Below are positions 1-8,672 of a stretch of 64,000 nt of DNA, in pieces. Positions within the stretch are counted from its first letter, which is position 1. Every line of letters begins with the position of its first letter. The notes beneath the pieces were generated by a model. That model saw only the letters and a program-made list of their open reading frames with translations, did no database searches and had not been told where the DNA came from. This stretch comes from Streptomyces gelaticus (lineage in GTDB: Bacteria; Actinomycetota; Actinomycetes; Streptomycetales; Streptomycetaceae): assembly GCF_014649535.1 (NCBI RefSeq), contig NZ_BMTF01000014.1, forward strand, positions 62,001-126,000, given 5' to 3'. The translations under genes and the position numbers were made by a program.

Positions 1-1
1 C

Positions 2-277
2 CGAGGCAGCGCACACCTCTCCATGTACGCCGCTGCGGCCCGCGCGGCGGACCTCTCGGGTCTGCCACCTGCCTATGTCGATGTCGGTGCCGCGGAGACC
101 TTTCGCGACGAGAACGTCCTCTACGCGACGCGCATCTGGCAAGCGGGCGGTGACGCCGAACTGCACGTCTGGGCGGGCGGGTTCCACGGCTTCGATCAGC
201 TGGCACCTCACACCGACATCGCGAGGGATGCCCGTCACACCCGGTTCCGCTGGCTGTGCCGCGTTCTGAAACGCTGA
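2..277 (+). CDS. alpha/beta hydrolase (HSL/lipase family), C-terminal part
   Basis: The reading frame is open from the window edge, so only the last 91 residues are visible. They match the end of the hormone-sensitive-lipase-type alpha/beta hydrolases that cleave small carboxylic esters. The acidic catalytic residue is expected in the GAAETFRDE stretch, and the catalytic histidine sits in GGFHGFD, both typical of this family. The nucleophile serine and the HGGG oxyanion motif must lie upstream of the window. A hairpin terminator follows about 40 bases after the stop. The substrate cannot be inferred. Confidence 0.8.
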   Translation, partial: RGSAHLSMYAAAARAADLSGLPPAYVDVGAAETFRDENVLYATRIWQAGGDAELHVWAGGFHGFDQLAPHTDIARDARHTRFRWLCRVLKR

Positions 278-318
278 ACGCACGGCGTACGGGCGAGCGG
301 GCCCAGCCCGTACGTGCC

Positions 319-351
319 CCGGGGGACCGTCCGCCCGGATCGGTCCCCCGG
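319..351. terminator. hairpin between convergent genes
   Basis: An 11-bp perfect inverted repeat (CCGGGGGACCG / CGGTCCCCCGG) surrounds an 11-base loop. It lies between the hydrolase on the plus strand and the glutamate-synthase-like gene on the minus strand, so it can serve both as a bidirectional terminator. There is no T-tract, which is common in Streptomyces. Confidence 0.7.
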
Positions 352-503
352 CCGATCGGTCGTGCGGGCTGACGGCTGCGAATGCTGGGGGACGTACGGC
401 TGGGCCACGCTCCGGCAGCGAGTCGACGACCGGCCCACCGAACTGCATGACGAAGCACTCCGGTACGCCAGGGGCCCGGCCATCGATCCCCGCGAGTCAC
501 GCC

Positions 504-2048
504 TCAGCCGGTCGGCTTCCGGAGAGGGGTCGGTCCGCTGGTGAGCAGTGCGGTGATCTCCTGGGCGAGCTCCGGGCCGAGTTCGCCCCAGCCGTCCTTG
601 TAGCCGTAAACGCTCGCCAGGGTGCGGGCGTCATAGTCGCCGTTCATGATCTCGATGTCGGTGGTGGTGATGAGTGCCGGGTGGACGACGCCGACGGCTC
701 CCGAGACCTTCAGCAGCTCCTTGCGCAGGGTGCGCAGGTAGACAGCGGCCCGGGTGGCCTTCGAGGGTGCGTCGACGCCGCGCACCAGCCACGGGTTCTG
801 GGTGGCGATGCCGGTGGGGCACTTGTCGGTGTGGCATTTCTGTGCCTGGATGCAGCCGATGGACAGCATTGCCTCACGGGCGACGTTGATCATGTCGGCA
901 CCGAGGGCGAAGGCGACGGCGGCGTTCTCGGGCAGGCCGAGCTTGCCGGAGCCGATGAAGGTGAGGTCGTCGGTCAGACCCCGCTCGGCGAACGTGCCGT
1001 AGACGCGGGAGAAGCCCATCCGGAACGGCAGCGACACCGAGTCGGTGAAGATCAGGGGAGCCGCCCCCGTGCCGCCCTCGCCCCCGTCGATGGTCACGAA
1101 GTCGACCCCTCGATCACCACGCGCCATCAGCGTGGCCAGCTCCTGCCAGAAGCTCATCTCCCCCACAGCGCTCTTGATCCCGACTGGCAGACCGGTCTCG
1201 GTGGCGAGCAGCTCCACGAAGTCGAGCATCGAGTCGACGTCGTGGAACGCGGTGTGCCGAGAGGGGGAGGCGCAGTCCTTGCCGGCCGGGATGCCGCGGA
1301 TCTCGGCGATCTCGGGGGTCACCTTCGCACCCGGCAGCATCCCGCCCAGCCCCGGCTTGGCGCCCTGGGAGAGCTTGATCTCGATCGCCTTGACCGGGGC
1401 GCCGGCGACCACGTCCTTGAGCTTGTCGAGGTTGAAGGTGCCGTCCTCGTTGCGGCAACCGAAGTAGGACGTCCCGATCTGGAGGACGAGATCACCGCCG
1501 TTGCGGTGGAACGGCGAGAGGCCGCCCTCGCCCGTGTTCTGCATGGTGCCGGCCAGCGCCGCGCCCTTGTTGAGCGCCGTGATGGCCGCGCCGGACAGCG
1601 ATCCGAAGCTCATGGCCGAGATATTCACGACACTTGCCGGCCGGAATGCCTTGGCGCGCCCGCGCGGGCCGCCCAGCACCTTGGCCGAAGGCAGTGGGGC
1701 CTGCGGGTCGTGCAGGTCGGGCAGCGTGCCGGCGAACGTACGCTGCTTCACGTACGCGTGGCCTTGCACGTGCTCGACGTCCACGTCGGTTCCGAACCCG
1801 AAGTAGTTGTTCTCCTCCTTCGCCGACGCATAGATCCAGGTGCGCTGGTCACGGCTGAACGGGCGCTCTTCCTCGTTGGACGTCACGACGTACTGCCGCA
1901 GCTCCGGCCCGATCGTCTCCAGCAGGTACCGGGCGTGCCCGATCACGGGGAAGTTTCTGAGCAGCGCGTGCTTCTTCTGGACGAGGTCGCGGGCAGCCAC
2001 CAGAGCCAATGCTGTTGCGGCGGCCGCGCCGATGCTCCGAGCGCGCAT
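504..2048 (-). CDS. FMN-binding glutamate synthase family protein
   Basis: The 514-residue protein corresponds to the central and FMN domains of the glutamate synthase large subunit without the glutaminase domain, the usual form of this stand-alone family. A hydrophobic stretch at residues 6-22 may be a membrane anchor. Around residues 310-330 a TIDGGEGGTGA motif of the FMN barrel is seen, and near residue 400 the GCIQAQKCHTDKCPTG segment supplies the three cysteines of a 3Fe-4S cluster. The start at 2048 was chosen because AGGAGAGG lies 7-10 bases upstream. The family is assumed to be an oxidoreductase, but its substrate is not established. No glutamate synthase small subunit is adjacent, so a role in ammonia assimilation is unlikely. 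Confidence 0.85.
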   Translation of the reverse strand: MRARSIGAAAATALALVAARDLVQKKHALLRNFPVIGHARYLLETIGPELRQYVVTSNEEERPFSRDQRTWIYASAKEENNYFGFGTDVDVEHVQGHAYVKQRTFAGTLPDLHDPQAPLPSAKVLGGPRGRAKAFRPASVVNISAMSFGSLSGAAITALNKGAALAGTMQNTGEGGLSPFHRNGGDLVLQIGTSYFGCRNEDGTFNLDKLKDVVAGAPVKAIEIKLSQGAKPGLGGMLPGAKVTPEIAEIRGIPAGKDCASPSRHTAFHDVDSMLDFVELLATETGLPVGIKSAVGEMSFWQELATLMARGDRGVDFVTIDGGEGGTGAAPLIFTDSVSLPFRMGFSRVYGTFAERGLTDDLTFIGSGKLGLPENAAVAFALGADMINVAREAMLSIGCIQAQKCHTDKCPTGIATQNPWLVRGVDAPSKATRAAVYLRTLRKELLKVSGAVGVVHPALITTTDIEIMNGDYDARTLASVYGYKDGWGELGPELAQEITALLTSGPTPLRKPTG

Positions 2049-2453
2049 AAACGTTCCTCTCCTCGACTGCTCGATACCCGACTGCCGCTGTGCGGCGGAC
2101 GTCGTGGGCGTTGGGCGGCGGACACGGCCAGGCAGGCACCGGCATCCGGCGACGAAACGCCACATGATATTAGATGTCGCACGCATGAGCAGGCGGGTCA
2201 GGGTGCGTGAGTCCGGCCGCGCCGTCGGCATCCCCCGGTGAAGTCGGGGCGTATCGACGAACGAACGATGGAGGTGCTCAGCGACGGGGTCGTTGTCGTG
2301 CCGGAGTTCCGTTCGCCGGCCCGGAAGCGCCAGCCTGACAGTTGGTGCCACATGATGGACTACGACCTGTCCTTCGAACGGCCGGCGACGCCGTCGAACC
2401 GCCGCTGAGGCGCAGCAGGGCGCCCGCTCCGAGGGGTGGCTACAATCCCGGCC
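2049..2453. other. intergenic region with a possible short ORF
   Basis: The 405 bases between divergent genes hold an AT-richer patch near 2160-2185. They also hold a 46-codon open frame on the plus strand (2268-2408, starting MEVLSDGVVVVPEF) that has no ribosome binding site. The start of that frame resembles the beginning of some acetyltransferase-type proteins, but the resemblance is too weak for a call. Nothing else is recognised. Confidence 0.3.
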
Positions 2454-3014
2454 ATGCGTCTTGAAGAACAGCTGGACCGGCTGGCGGAACTGGGGCTGCC
2501 GCTCGCGGCCGGCCGGACCGTGGACGAGCTGCTGTACTCGTGGCCGCGGGAGGCGTACGAGCGCGAGCCATTCGATCTGGTGCTGTTCGCGTTGGGCTGC
2601 GCGGTCGAGGCCGAGCCGTGGGGGCGATGGTTCTGCGACCGAGCGTGGCACTTCGACACCGAGTGTGTCCGCGGCCGGGGCTCGTACGTGTCGATCGCCC
2701 GGCAGCTGTGCCGGATCACCGGCCGGCCGGACGCCCTGTCCGACCTGCGGGACCACGTCGACCTCGGCGCCGAGGAAGCGTGGATCGAGTACACGGTCGG
2801 CGACCGGCGGGTCAACTGGCCCATCGAGGTCAGGGACGACTGGGCCGACCTGATGCTGGTCGGCTATCTCATCGACGAGCTGGAATGCGGGGGCCGGCGC
2901 TTCCACGTCCGGCACAACGGCCAGGCCATGACGCTCTTCTTCCTCGACGACGACGCGGCCGGACGGCTCAACGCATGGGCCGGCAGGCAGGCGGTCGCCC
3001 CGTTCCCGGGGTAG
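2454..3014 (+). CDS. hypothetical protein, probably leaderless
   Basis: This 186-residue soluble protein is rich in Asp, Glu, Trp and Arg and has no signal peptide or membrane segment. I do not recognise the family. It contains a tryptophan-rich middle (EPWGRWFCDRAWHF) and an acidic C-terminal half. TACAAT, a good -10 element, ends 8 bases before the ATG at 2454, which suggests a leaderless transcript. A GTG at 2436 would add six residues and is less attractive. It stands alone and is divergent from the glutamate-synthase-like gene. Confidence 0.75.
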   Translation: MRLEEQLDRLAELGLPLAAGRTVDELLYSWPREAYEREPFDLVLFALGCAVEAEPWGRWFCDRAWHFDTECVRGRGSYVSIARQLCRITGRPDALSDLRDHVDLGAEEAWIEYTVGDRRVNWPIEVRDDWADLMLVGYLIDELECGGRRFHVRHNGQAMTLFFLDDDAAGRLNAWAGRQAVAPFPG

Positions 3015-3521
3015 CGGCCCCGCTCACGCCTCGGCTTTCTTGCTCTCCCCCGGCACTCCGGTCCGCTTCCCGGCCACACCGACCAGGGGTTCTGGAGGAC
3101 GAATGCCGCGGCACTCGACACGAGAAGCACCGCTCCGGCCTGGTGCTGCGCGAACGCGACCGGCATGTCGTCCGCTACCGGCGCAGCATGGAGGGGGACA
3201 CGCTCCTCGGACAGCAGCAGCCTGCGGGCGGGCCAAGGACGTAGGCATGCTTGTCGGTGCGGGGACGGGGGCCTCGGCGCACCCGTACCGTTACGGCCCG
3301 GGAAGCAACTGGCTTGCGATGCTGGGCTGTTCGCAAGGTGATTGTTCCTCACCTTCTCAGAAATGGCGGTGCCAGGACTTGTTGGCAGTGCGCCAACTGT
3401 CGTAGACGCGCGCGCATCCGCAGCGAGAAGGGCGCCCGCCGGGGCGGACGCCCACTCGGGGTCTGAACAACCCCGCTCTATGCGGCCGGTTGATCGCATC
3501 GCAGCCGCTCGGCTGCCAGAC
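3015..3521. other. 507-base region without an intact gene
   Basis: No frame here looks like a complete gene. On the plus strand, about 3090-3244 encodes GLVLRERDRHVVRYRRSMEG followed by a stop. It has protein-like composition but no start codon or upstream domain, so it may be the tail of a decayed gene. The rest shows no recognisable coding or structural signal. Confidence 0.3.
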
Positions 3522-3701
3522 CTACTGCACGCGGTCCACGTGCTGCGACTCCGCCAACCTCCCCGGCACCAGGACTGCAAGGGTGCTGCGCGCTTCACGC
3601 CGCAGTGTCCGGCGCCGAGCAAAGGTCGCGGTCAGAGCAAGGATCGAGATCGTGCCCCCGTAGAACACAGCAGCAACCGTGGAGAGGAGCCCGATCGCCA
3701 T
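3522..3701 (-). CDS. small single-pass membrane protein
   Basis: This 59-residue protein starts MAIGLLSTVAAVFYGG. One hydrophobic helix spans about residues 3-27 and is followed by a basic RRRTLRREAR segment, giving an N-out/C-in single-pass topology by the positive-inside rule. The start at 3701 was preferred over a longer frame because the membrane helix begins there and AAAGG lies upstream. Function is unknown. It has no operon partner; its neighbour, the amidohydrolase gene 235 bases away on the same strand, lies upstream of it. Confidence 0.6.
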   Translation of the reverse strand: MAIGLLSTVAAVFYGGTISILALTATFARRRTLRREARSTLAVLVPGRLAESQHVDRVQ

Positions 3702-3935
3702 CGGGCACGCACCTTTCTCCCCCTGTTCGGCCACCTGGCTCACTGCCTGGGGTGGGCTCGTTGATGCGTTTCCTCTCCACCATACACGCAGACACGCTCC
3801 GTCAACTCCCCCTTTGTTCAAGCTCATCACTGCCCGGGAGCCACCTGTGGCTACGGTCGCGTGCCGATTCCCGCCCGATGCCGCTGAGGCACCGATCCGG
3901 TCCGAGGTGGCCGTCGCCGTGCGGTGTGCGGATCG

Positions 3936-5816
3936 CTACGGTCGGTCGTCGCCGTGACCGCAGGCGCGGTGTCGTCCGCCGTGCACCGCCGCGTACGCCG
4001 ACGGGCGCGGCGCGGCAGCGGCCCGGTCAAGCCGCGCGGTTGCGGCCCGTCCCGCCGATGAGCCCGCGTCGTGGACGACCCGGCCGCCCACCAGGGTCAG
4101 CTCGACACGGGTGTCACTGATGTCCGCCACCGGGCATTCCGTTACATCACGGTCGAGAACAATCAGATCCGCCGCCAGACCGGGCCGGACTGTTCCCGTC
4201 AGCCGGTCCATGCGCAGCTGCCACGCCGTCCCGTGCGTGTGCATCCGCAGCGCCGACGCACGGCTCAACCCCTCCAACTCCCGGTAGAGCGGACCCTCGC
4301 CCTCCGCACCCGTGCGGTCGATCGCCGTACGGATCTGGTTCCATACCTGGAGCGGGTCCACCGGCCAGTCCGAACCGCCCGAGAGCCGGGCCCCGTGCCG
4401 CTCCAGGGAGCGGGCCGGGTACATCCATCGGTGCCGCTCGGGCCCGATGTACGGCAGCAGCGCCTCCATCGTCCACGTGTCCTGTTTCGCCCACTGGAGC
4501 TGCATGCAGGCCACCACGTCCAGCGCGGCAAACCGCCCCAGATCCGCCGGATCCACCAGCTGGAGGTGACCGACGCTGTTTCGGGCACCGCGCAGCCCGG
4601 TCGCGCGCCGGGCGTACGCGTACCCGTCGAGCGCCGTGCGCACAGCACGGTCACCGAGCCCATGGGCATGCATCTGCCAGCCAGCCCGGTTGAAGACCGC
4701 GGTCAGCCGCCCGTAATCCTGTCCAGAGACATACAACTCACCGCGGTTGTCCGTCGGGTTCCCCAAGCCGTCCAGATACGGCGCCAGGAGCGCCGCCGTG
4801 TTCGCCGGGTACTCGATCACCCCGTCGAGGAACACCTTGATCGTCCCGAACCGCAGCCCCGGTATGTCACGGAAAGAGCGCTGCAGCCCGCGCGCATACG
4901 CGAGCGCCGCCTTCGGGTCTTTCGCCAGGTCTGCGTCGATCTTGATCGCGGGGACGATCCGCTGCGGCAGCATCCCAGCGTTCGCCAGGGCCCGATACCT
5001 CGCCAAGTCGCTCTGCCCGACCATCGCGTCCATCATCGTGGTTACGCCGGAGGCCGCCGCCTGGGCGAGGACCCGGGAGCAGGCGGCGATCAGATCGGCC
5101 TCGCTCGGCTTCGGGATATGGCGTGTCACCAGGGACTGGGCGTCGTCCTTGAGCACCCCGCTGGGCCGCCCGTCCGGCCCCTTCACGATCTTTCCACCCA
5201 CCGGATCGGGGGTCGCCGCGGTGATGCCGGCGATCTCCAGAGCGCGAGCGTTGACCCAGATGTTGTGGCCGTCGCCCCCGAGCAGGGCGACCGGGCGGCG
5301 GGTGGGAAGAGCGTCGAGCAGGGAGTGGTGGGGGAGGGTGCCCTGCGGCAGCAACCCGCTCGGGTTCCAGTCCGAGACCACCAGCCAGCCGTCGGGCTCC
5401 TGGCCGGGCGTGTCCTGGAGGAAACCGGTGAGGATCGCCAGGAGTTCCTCGGCAGTCGTCTCGGCGCCCCCCAGGGAGGGGCGCAGTGAGTGGCCGCCCG
5501 CGCCGAGCGGGTGCACATGGCCGTCGTGGATGCCGCTCATCACGGTCGCCCCGCGCGCGTCGACGATTTCGGTGCCCCGCCCGGCGAGGCGGCGCATTTC
5601 GCTGCCCCGGCCCGTGGCGAGAATCCGGCCGTCGTGCCCGACGGCCACGGCCTCGACGGGGCGAGCGCCGGGGAGCCCGGTGAACACCCGTGCGTTGTGG
5701 ACGACCAGGGCCGCGGCACTCCGATTTGCGGCGGCCGCGGCGGGGCCGGCCGCCGCACTTACCAGTCCGGCCGCGCCGGCGGCGAGCATGGTCCGCCGGG
5801 CGAGAGAAGAAGTCAT
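3936..5816 (-). CDS. Tat-exported YtcJ-type amidohydrolase (amidohydrolase 3 family)
   Basis: The 626-residue protein opens with a twin-arginine signal (RR at residues 7-8, then an Ala-rich hydrophobic stretch to about residue 30), so it probably acts outside the membrane. It has the metal-dependent amidohydrolase layout: HVH near residue 100, a KVFLDG lysine segment in the middle, HAHGLGDRAV, and the GGSDWPVD aspartate near the end. The family hydrolyses amides, carbamates or cyclic amides; the substrate is not predictable here. GGGAG lies 5-6 bases before the start. The last 35 residues are low in order and family-atypical. The gene is divergent from a LacI-type regulator 102 bases away, which probably controls it. 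Confidence 0.88.
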   Translation of the reverse strand: MTSSLARRTMLAAGAAGLVSAAAGPAAAAANRSAAALVVHNARVFTGLPGARPVEAVAVGHDGRILATGRGSEMRRLAGRGTEIVDARGATVMSGIHDGHVHPLGAGGHSLRPSLGGAETTAEELLAILTGFLQDTPGQEPDGWLVVSDWNPSGLLPQGTLPHHSLLDALPTRRPVALLGGDGHNIWVNARALEIAGITAATPDPVGGKIVKGPDGRPSGVLKDDAQSLVTRHIPKPSEADLIAACSRVLAQAAASGVTTMMDAMVGQSDLARYRALANAGMLPQRIVPAIKIDADLAKDPKAALAYARGLQRSFRDIPGLRFGTIKVFLDGVIEYPANTAALLAPYLDGLGNPTDNRGELYVSGQDYGRLTAVFNRAGWQMHAHGLGDRAVRTALDGYAYARRATGLRGARNSVGHLQLVDPADLGRFAALDVVACMQLQWAKQDTWTMEALLPYIGPERHRWMYPARSLERHGARLSGGSDWPVDPLQVWNQIRTAIDRTGAEGEGPLYRELEGLSRASALRMHTHGTAWQLRMDRLTGTVRPGLAADLIVLDRDVTECPVADISDTRVELTLVGGRVVHDAGSSAGRAATARLDRAAAAPRPSAYAAVHGGRHRACGHGDDRP

Positions 5817-5865
5817 AGCCACTCCCAGGGTTGAGCTGCATTCGCTGTGGCTGGACCCTCTTTGA

Positions 5866-5878
5866 GTAACGCCGTAAC
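5866..5878. promoter_or_regulatory. direct repeat in the amidohydrolase/LacI divergent promoter region
   Basis: GTAAC-GCC-GTAAC forms a short direct repeat in the middle of the 102-base region between the two divergent starts. It may be part of a regulator site, but LacI proteins usually bind palindromes, so assignment to the adjacent regulator is uncertain. Confidence 0.25.
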
Positions 5879-5918
5879 CAGAACCCGCCCGGAACGACGG
5901 AATCCGTAGGATGACGAC

Positions 5919-6935
5919 ATGCCAGGGACCACTCTCGCCGATGTGGCACGCGCCGCGGAGGTCTCCACCGCCACCGTCTCGCACGCTCTCAACGGCACGG
6001 GCCGGCTCTCCGACTCCACGCGCCGCCGGGTCCGCGAGGTGGCCACCTCGCTCGGCTACGGCTCGCAGCGAGCCACGCGGACCGGGAAGACCCTGGGCGT
6101 GGCCGTCACCACCTATGCCGGTTCGGCCTGGAACTTCCTCGACGTCCCGTACTTCGCCCGGCTCCTCACCGCCGCCACTGCCACCGCGCACGCCCACGGC
6201 TACGCCCTGACGATCCTCCCCGCCACCTGCGGGGCGGAGACGCCCTGGCACACACTGACCGTGGACGGAATGCTGCTCCTCGACAGCCCCACGGACGACC
6301 CGGTGCTGCGTGCGCTGCGCGCCCGGGGCATCCCGCTCGTCTTCGACGGCCGACCCGTCGATCCGAAACCCGGGGACATCTGGGTCGACAACGACCATAC
6401 GGCCACTACCCGCGAGGTTCTCGGCCACCTGGCGGCCTCGGGAGCCCAAGGGATCGCTCTGCACGCCGGATACGGCGACGAGCACTACACCCGGACCGTG
6501 ACCCGCGCCTACCACCAGTGGTGCCACGAACACGCCCGGACTCCCCTGGTCCTCACCTTCGACCCGTACGACACCTCGGGCCACGGCTTCGACGCCGTCT
6601 TCACCGCCCGTGCGTGCGACGCGGTCTACACGGTCTACGACCCCGGCGGCCGCCAGGTCCTGGCCTCAGCGGCCCGTCATGGCCTGCGGATCCCCGACGA
6701 CCTCCTCCTCGTCTGCGCCAGCGAGGACCAGACCTACGCCGAGAACGATCCGCCGGTGAGCACCGTGTCTCTGCACCCCGCCACGATCGCCGAGACCGCG
6801 GTGACGGCCCTGGTCTCCCGCCTGTCGCCCACCTTCCCGCCACCACGGCCCGGCCCCCTGACGATCCCGGCACTTCTCCACCCCCGCCGCTCCTCACTCC
6901 GGAGCCCGTCCGGCGAAACCCGGCCGGGAGGTTGA
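5919..6935 (+). CDS. LacI-family transcriptional regulator
   Basis: The 338-residue protein begins with a canonical LacI helix-turn-helix and hinge (TLADVARAAEVSTATVSHALN at residues 5-25, followed by the hinge helix region). The periplasmic-binding-protein-like sensor domain starts near KTLGVAVTT. The sensor domain is short in its C-lobe and ends in a Pro/Arg-rich tail, so the ligand may not be a standard sugar. It is transcribed away from the exported amidohydrolase and is the obvious candidate to control it, perhaps in response to the amidohydrolase substrate or product. Confidence 0.88.
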   Translation: MPGTTLADVARAAEVSTATVSHALNGTGRLSDSTRRRVREVATSLGYGSQRATRTGKTLGVAVTTYAGSAWNFLDVPYFARLLTAATATAHAHGYALTILPATCGAETPWHTLTVDGMLLLDSPTDDPVLRALRARGIPLVFDGRPVDPKPGDIWVDNDHTATTREVLGHLAASGAQGIALHAGYGDEHYTRTVTRAYHQWCHEHARTPLVLTFDPYDTSGHGFDAVFTARACDAVYTVYDPGGRQVLASAARHGLRIPDDLLLVCASEDQTYAENDPPVSTVSLHPATIAETAVTALVSRLSPTFPPPRPGPLTIPALLHPRRSSLRSPSGETRPGG

Positions 6936-7197
6936 TGCCGGGTTTCTGCTCGCCCCGCCCGCCGAGACCGCCACGCTCCTGGCCCAGGGGTCCGCCACAC
7001 CCGACGAAGCGGGACCTCAGGAGCGGCAGCTCAGGCGTGGCAGCTCCGTAGTGGCCGCCGCCTTTTTCCCGGTCGGACGCCGTTGCAGATCCTTTCGGCC
7101 TCAGCTCGGTCCTCGGCCCACTCGACGTCCTCGTCGGCCAGTGCTCGGCCTTGAGAGGCGTCCGGCTGTCCGCCGTCGGCAACCACGGGCGTCTTGG

Positions 7198-7554
7198 TCA
7201 GGACATCAGGATGACCCGTCGACCGGAGCCGTCTGCTTCGACGCATTCTTGGTACGGATTCAGCGTGCCGGGCTGTTCCCGGCAGCTCCAGACGGATCCT
7301 GCGGCCCGGACGGTCGTAGCTGCTTCGCCGCCGCTGTTCCAGCTCCGCGTGTAGGCGCTCGCGACCCGGAGTGCCGTGGTGCAGTCGCCGGCTCGAGCCG
7401 CCCCCACCATGAGCCCCGATGCGCCATCGGTCCCGCACATGACACCGGTGGCCTCGCCCGTGTTCTCGCCGACGGCCCTCGCTGCGGGTGCCGTCAGGGC
7501 CAGCACGGCGATGCCGACCGCACCTGCGGCTGCAGTTCTCATCGACGCCTTCAT
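7198..7554 (-). CDS. small secreted protein
   Basis: This 118-residue protein carries a classical Sec signal peptide (basic start, hydrophobic Ala/Val/Leu core, ARA-V cleavage near residue 27). The mature part is about 90 residues and contains three cysteines (MCGTDG, GDCTTAL, WSCREQ) plus one in the tail (YQECVEA), an arrangement that could form two disulfides. AAGGAGAC lies 7 bases upstream of the ATG at 7554. It resembles short exported proteins of unknown function common in Streptomyces; no enzymatic motif is visible. Confidence 0.8.
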   Translation of the reverse strand: MKASMRTAAAGAVGIAVLALTAPAARAVGENTGEATGVMCGTDGASGLMVGAARAGDCTTALRVASAYTRSWNSGGEAATTVRAAGSVWSCREQPGTLNPYQECVEADGSGRRVILMS

Positions 7555-8074
7555 CTTCTTGTCTCCTTGCATGTCATGGAGGCCGGGTCTGTCCATCGGC
7601 CGTGGGAATGCGGGGGCGCCCGGTCGCAGAGCTTGTGCACCGGGCGCCGGGAAGCGGGTGACCAGGCCCATCGGCCGATTTCTGCGCAATCCACGCCGTT
7701 CACGCAGCCGTTCGCCTCGGCCCGAAGGGTTTGGCTGGACGGAGGAGACGGGACTACCAGGTCGGACGGTCGGGGGGTGTGTCCTCGCTCCATCACCATC
7801 CCCGAAGGGGACCGTGGCCGCCATTCAAACGGTCCGTCAGCGCCTTCTCGTGCTCCGCTGCCGCGGTGTCTCGTGCTGCGCTACCGAGGAACTCGTGGGA
7901 CGACGACAGCGCCACAGGCAGGCCGTGGATCCGGCCAGGCCCGTGGCACGGCCGGATGCGCCGACCCCACAACCACCTCGCGACCACCTCACGCCGTCGC
8001 GCGCCGGGGAAGCGTCCGTCCTCGCCCGAATCATGCGCCGGTAGAGTGACCGGCCGAACCACCGGGAGGGCCCG
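7555..8074. other. 520-base region without a clear gene
   Basis: This is the shared upstream region of the secreted protein (minus strand) and the TPM-like gene (plus strand). An 89-codon minus-strand frame (7793-8062) exists but lacks a ribosome binding site and a recognisable domain. TAGAGT at 8043 is a plausible -10 for the plus-strand gene. Nothing else is recognised. Confidence 0.3.
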
Positions 8075-8672
8075 ATGCGGACGCTGTCAGGGATACGGAG
8101 ACGGAACGGGACGTTCAGGGCCCGCCCGGGCACAGCGCCGAACGCCACAGCAACGTCCATGGCGACCACCACCGCCTCGCCAGGTCAACCCGGTGACGAC
8201 GCAACCCAGTCCGAGCGCCTGGCCGAGGAGCTGCGCAAGAACCCGGTCTACGTCTCGGCCGACCGTCCACGCCGACTGCCCCGCTCGCTCGCCCCTGACA
8301 TCGCGGCCCTCGCCGAGCGCACGGGCGTGCCCACCTATGTGCTGGCGCTGCCCGCGGGCGACGCCACACTGCTCGCCCTGGTGCACGACCGGCTCGGCGC
8401 GAAGGGCCTCTACGTGCTGATCGGCGACCACAGCAGCGTCACCGCCTCCGCTTTCGGCGTCGACGTACCGGTCGAGGAGGCCCGCCGCATCGCCCTGTAC
8501 GGCACGCCGTACGGGGCCGGTCCACTCACCGCGTTCGAGTCCTTCGTCGACGCGATCGCCTCCGGCCACGACCGGACCGCCTGGCACGAGGCCGGGCACG
8601 TCCTGCCGGCCGCCCGTGAAGGGCTCGAAGCACTCATCCTCAAGGCCAGGGAGTCCGCAAGTGTCCCAGTGA
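8075..8672 (+). CDS. TPM-like domain protein, 3' end disturbed by a frame change
   Basis: After a basic N-terminus, residues 45-180 (NPVYVSADRPRRLPRS to the GTPYGAG region) form an alpha/beta domain like the TPM/YgcG fold, with the usual NPVYV opening and GVPTYVLALP strand. GGGAGGG precedes the ATG at 8075. The frame that encodes this domain runs on to 8956, but its product is nonsense after about 8670, where TGA (8670-8672) in the +1 frame overlaps a GTG as GTGA. The natural end is therefore either that TGA, after a one-base indel, or a fusion to the next gene. The function of the family is unknown. Confidence 0.6.

Noticed and set aside
447..2210. Long plus-strand open frame of 587 codons
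   Set aside because: It lies antisense to the glutamate-synthase-like gene, whose conserved motifs fix the coding strand. Its own product is Gly/Val/Arg-rich with no domain.
7793..8062. 89-codon minus-strand gene candidate
   Set aside because: It has no ribosome binding site, no recognisable domain, and overlaps the probable promoter of the TPM-like gene.
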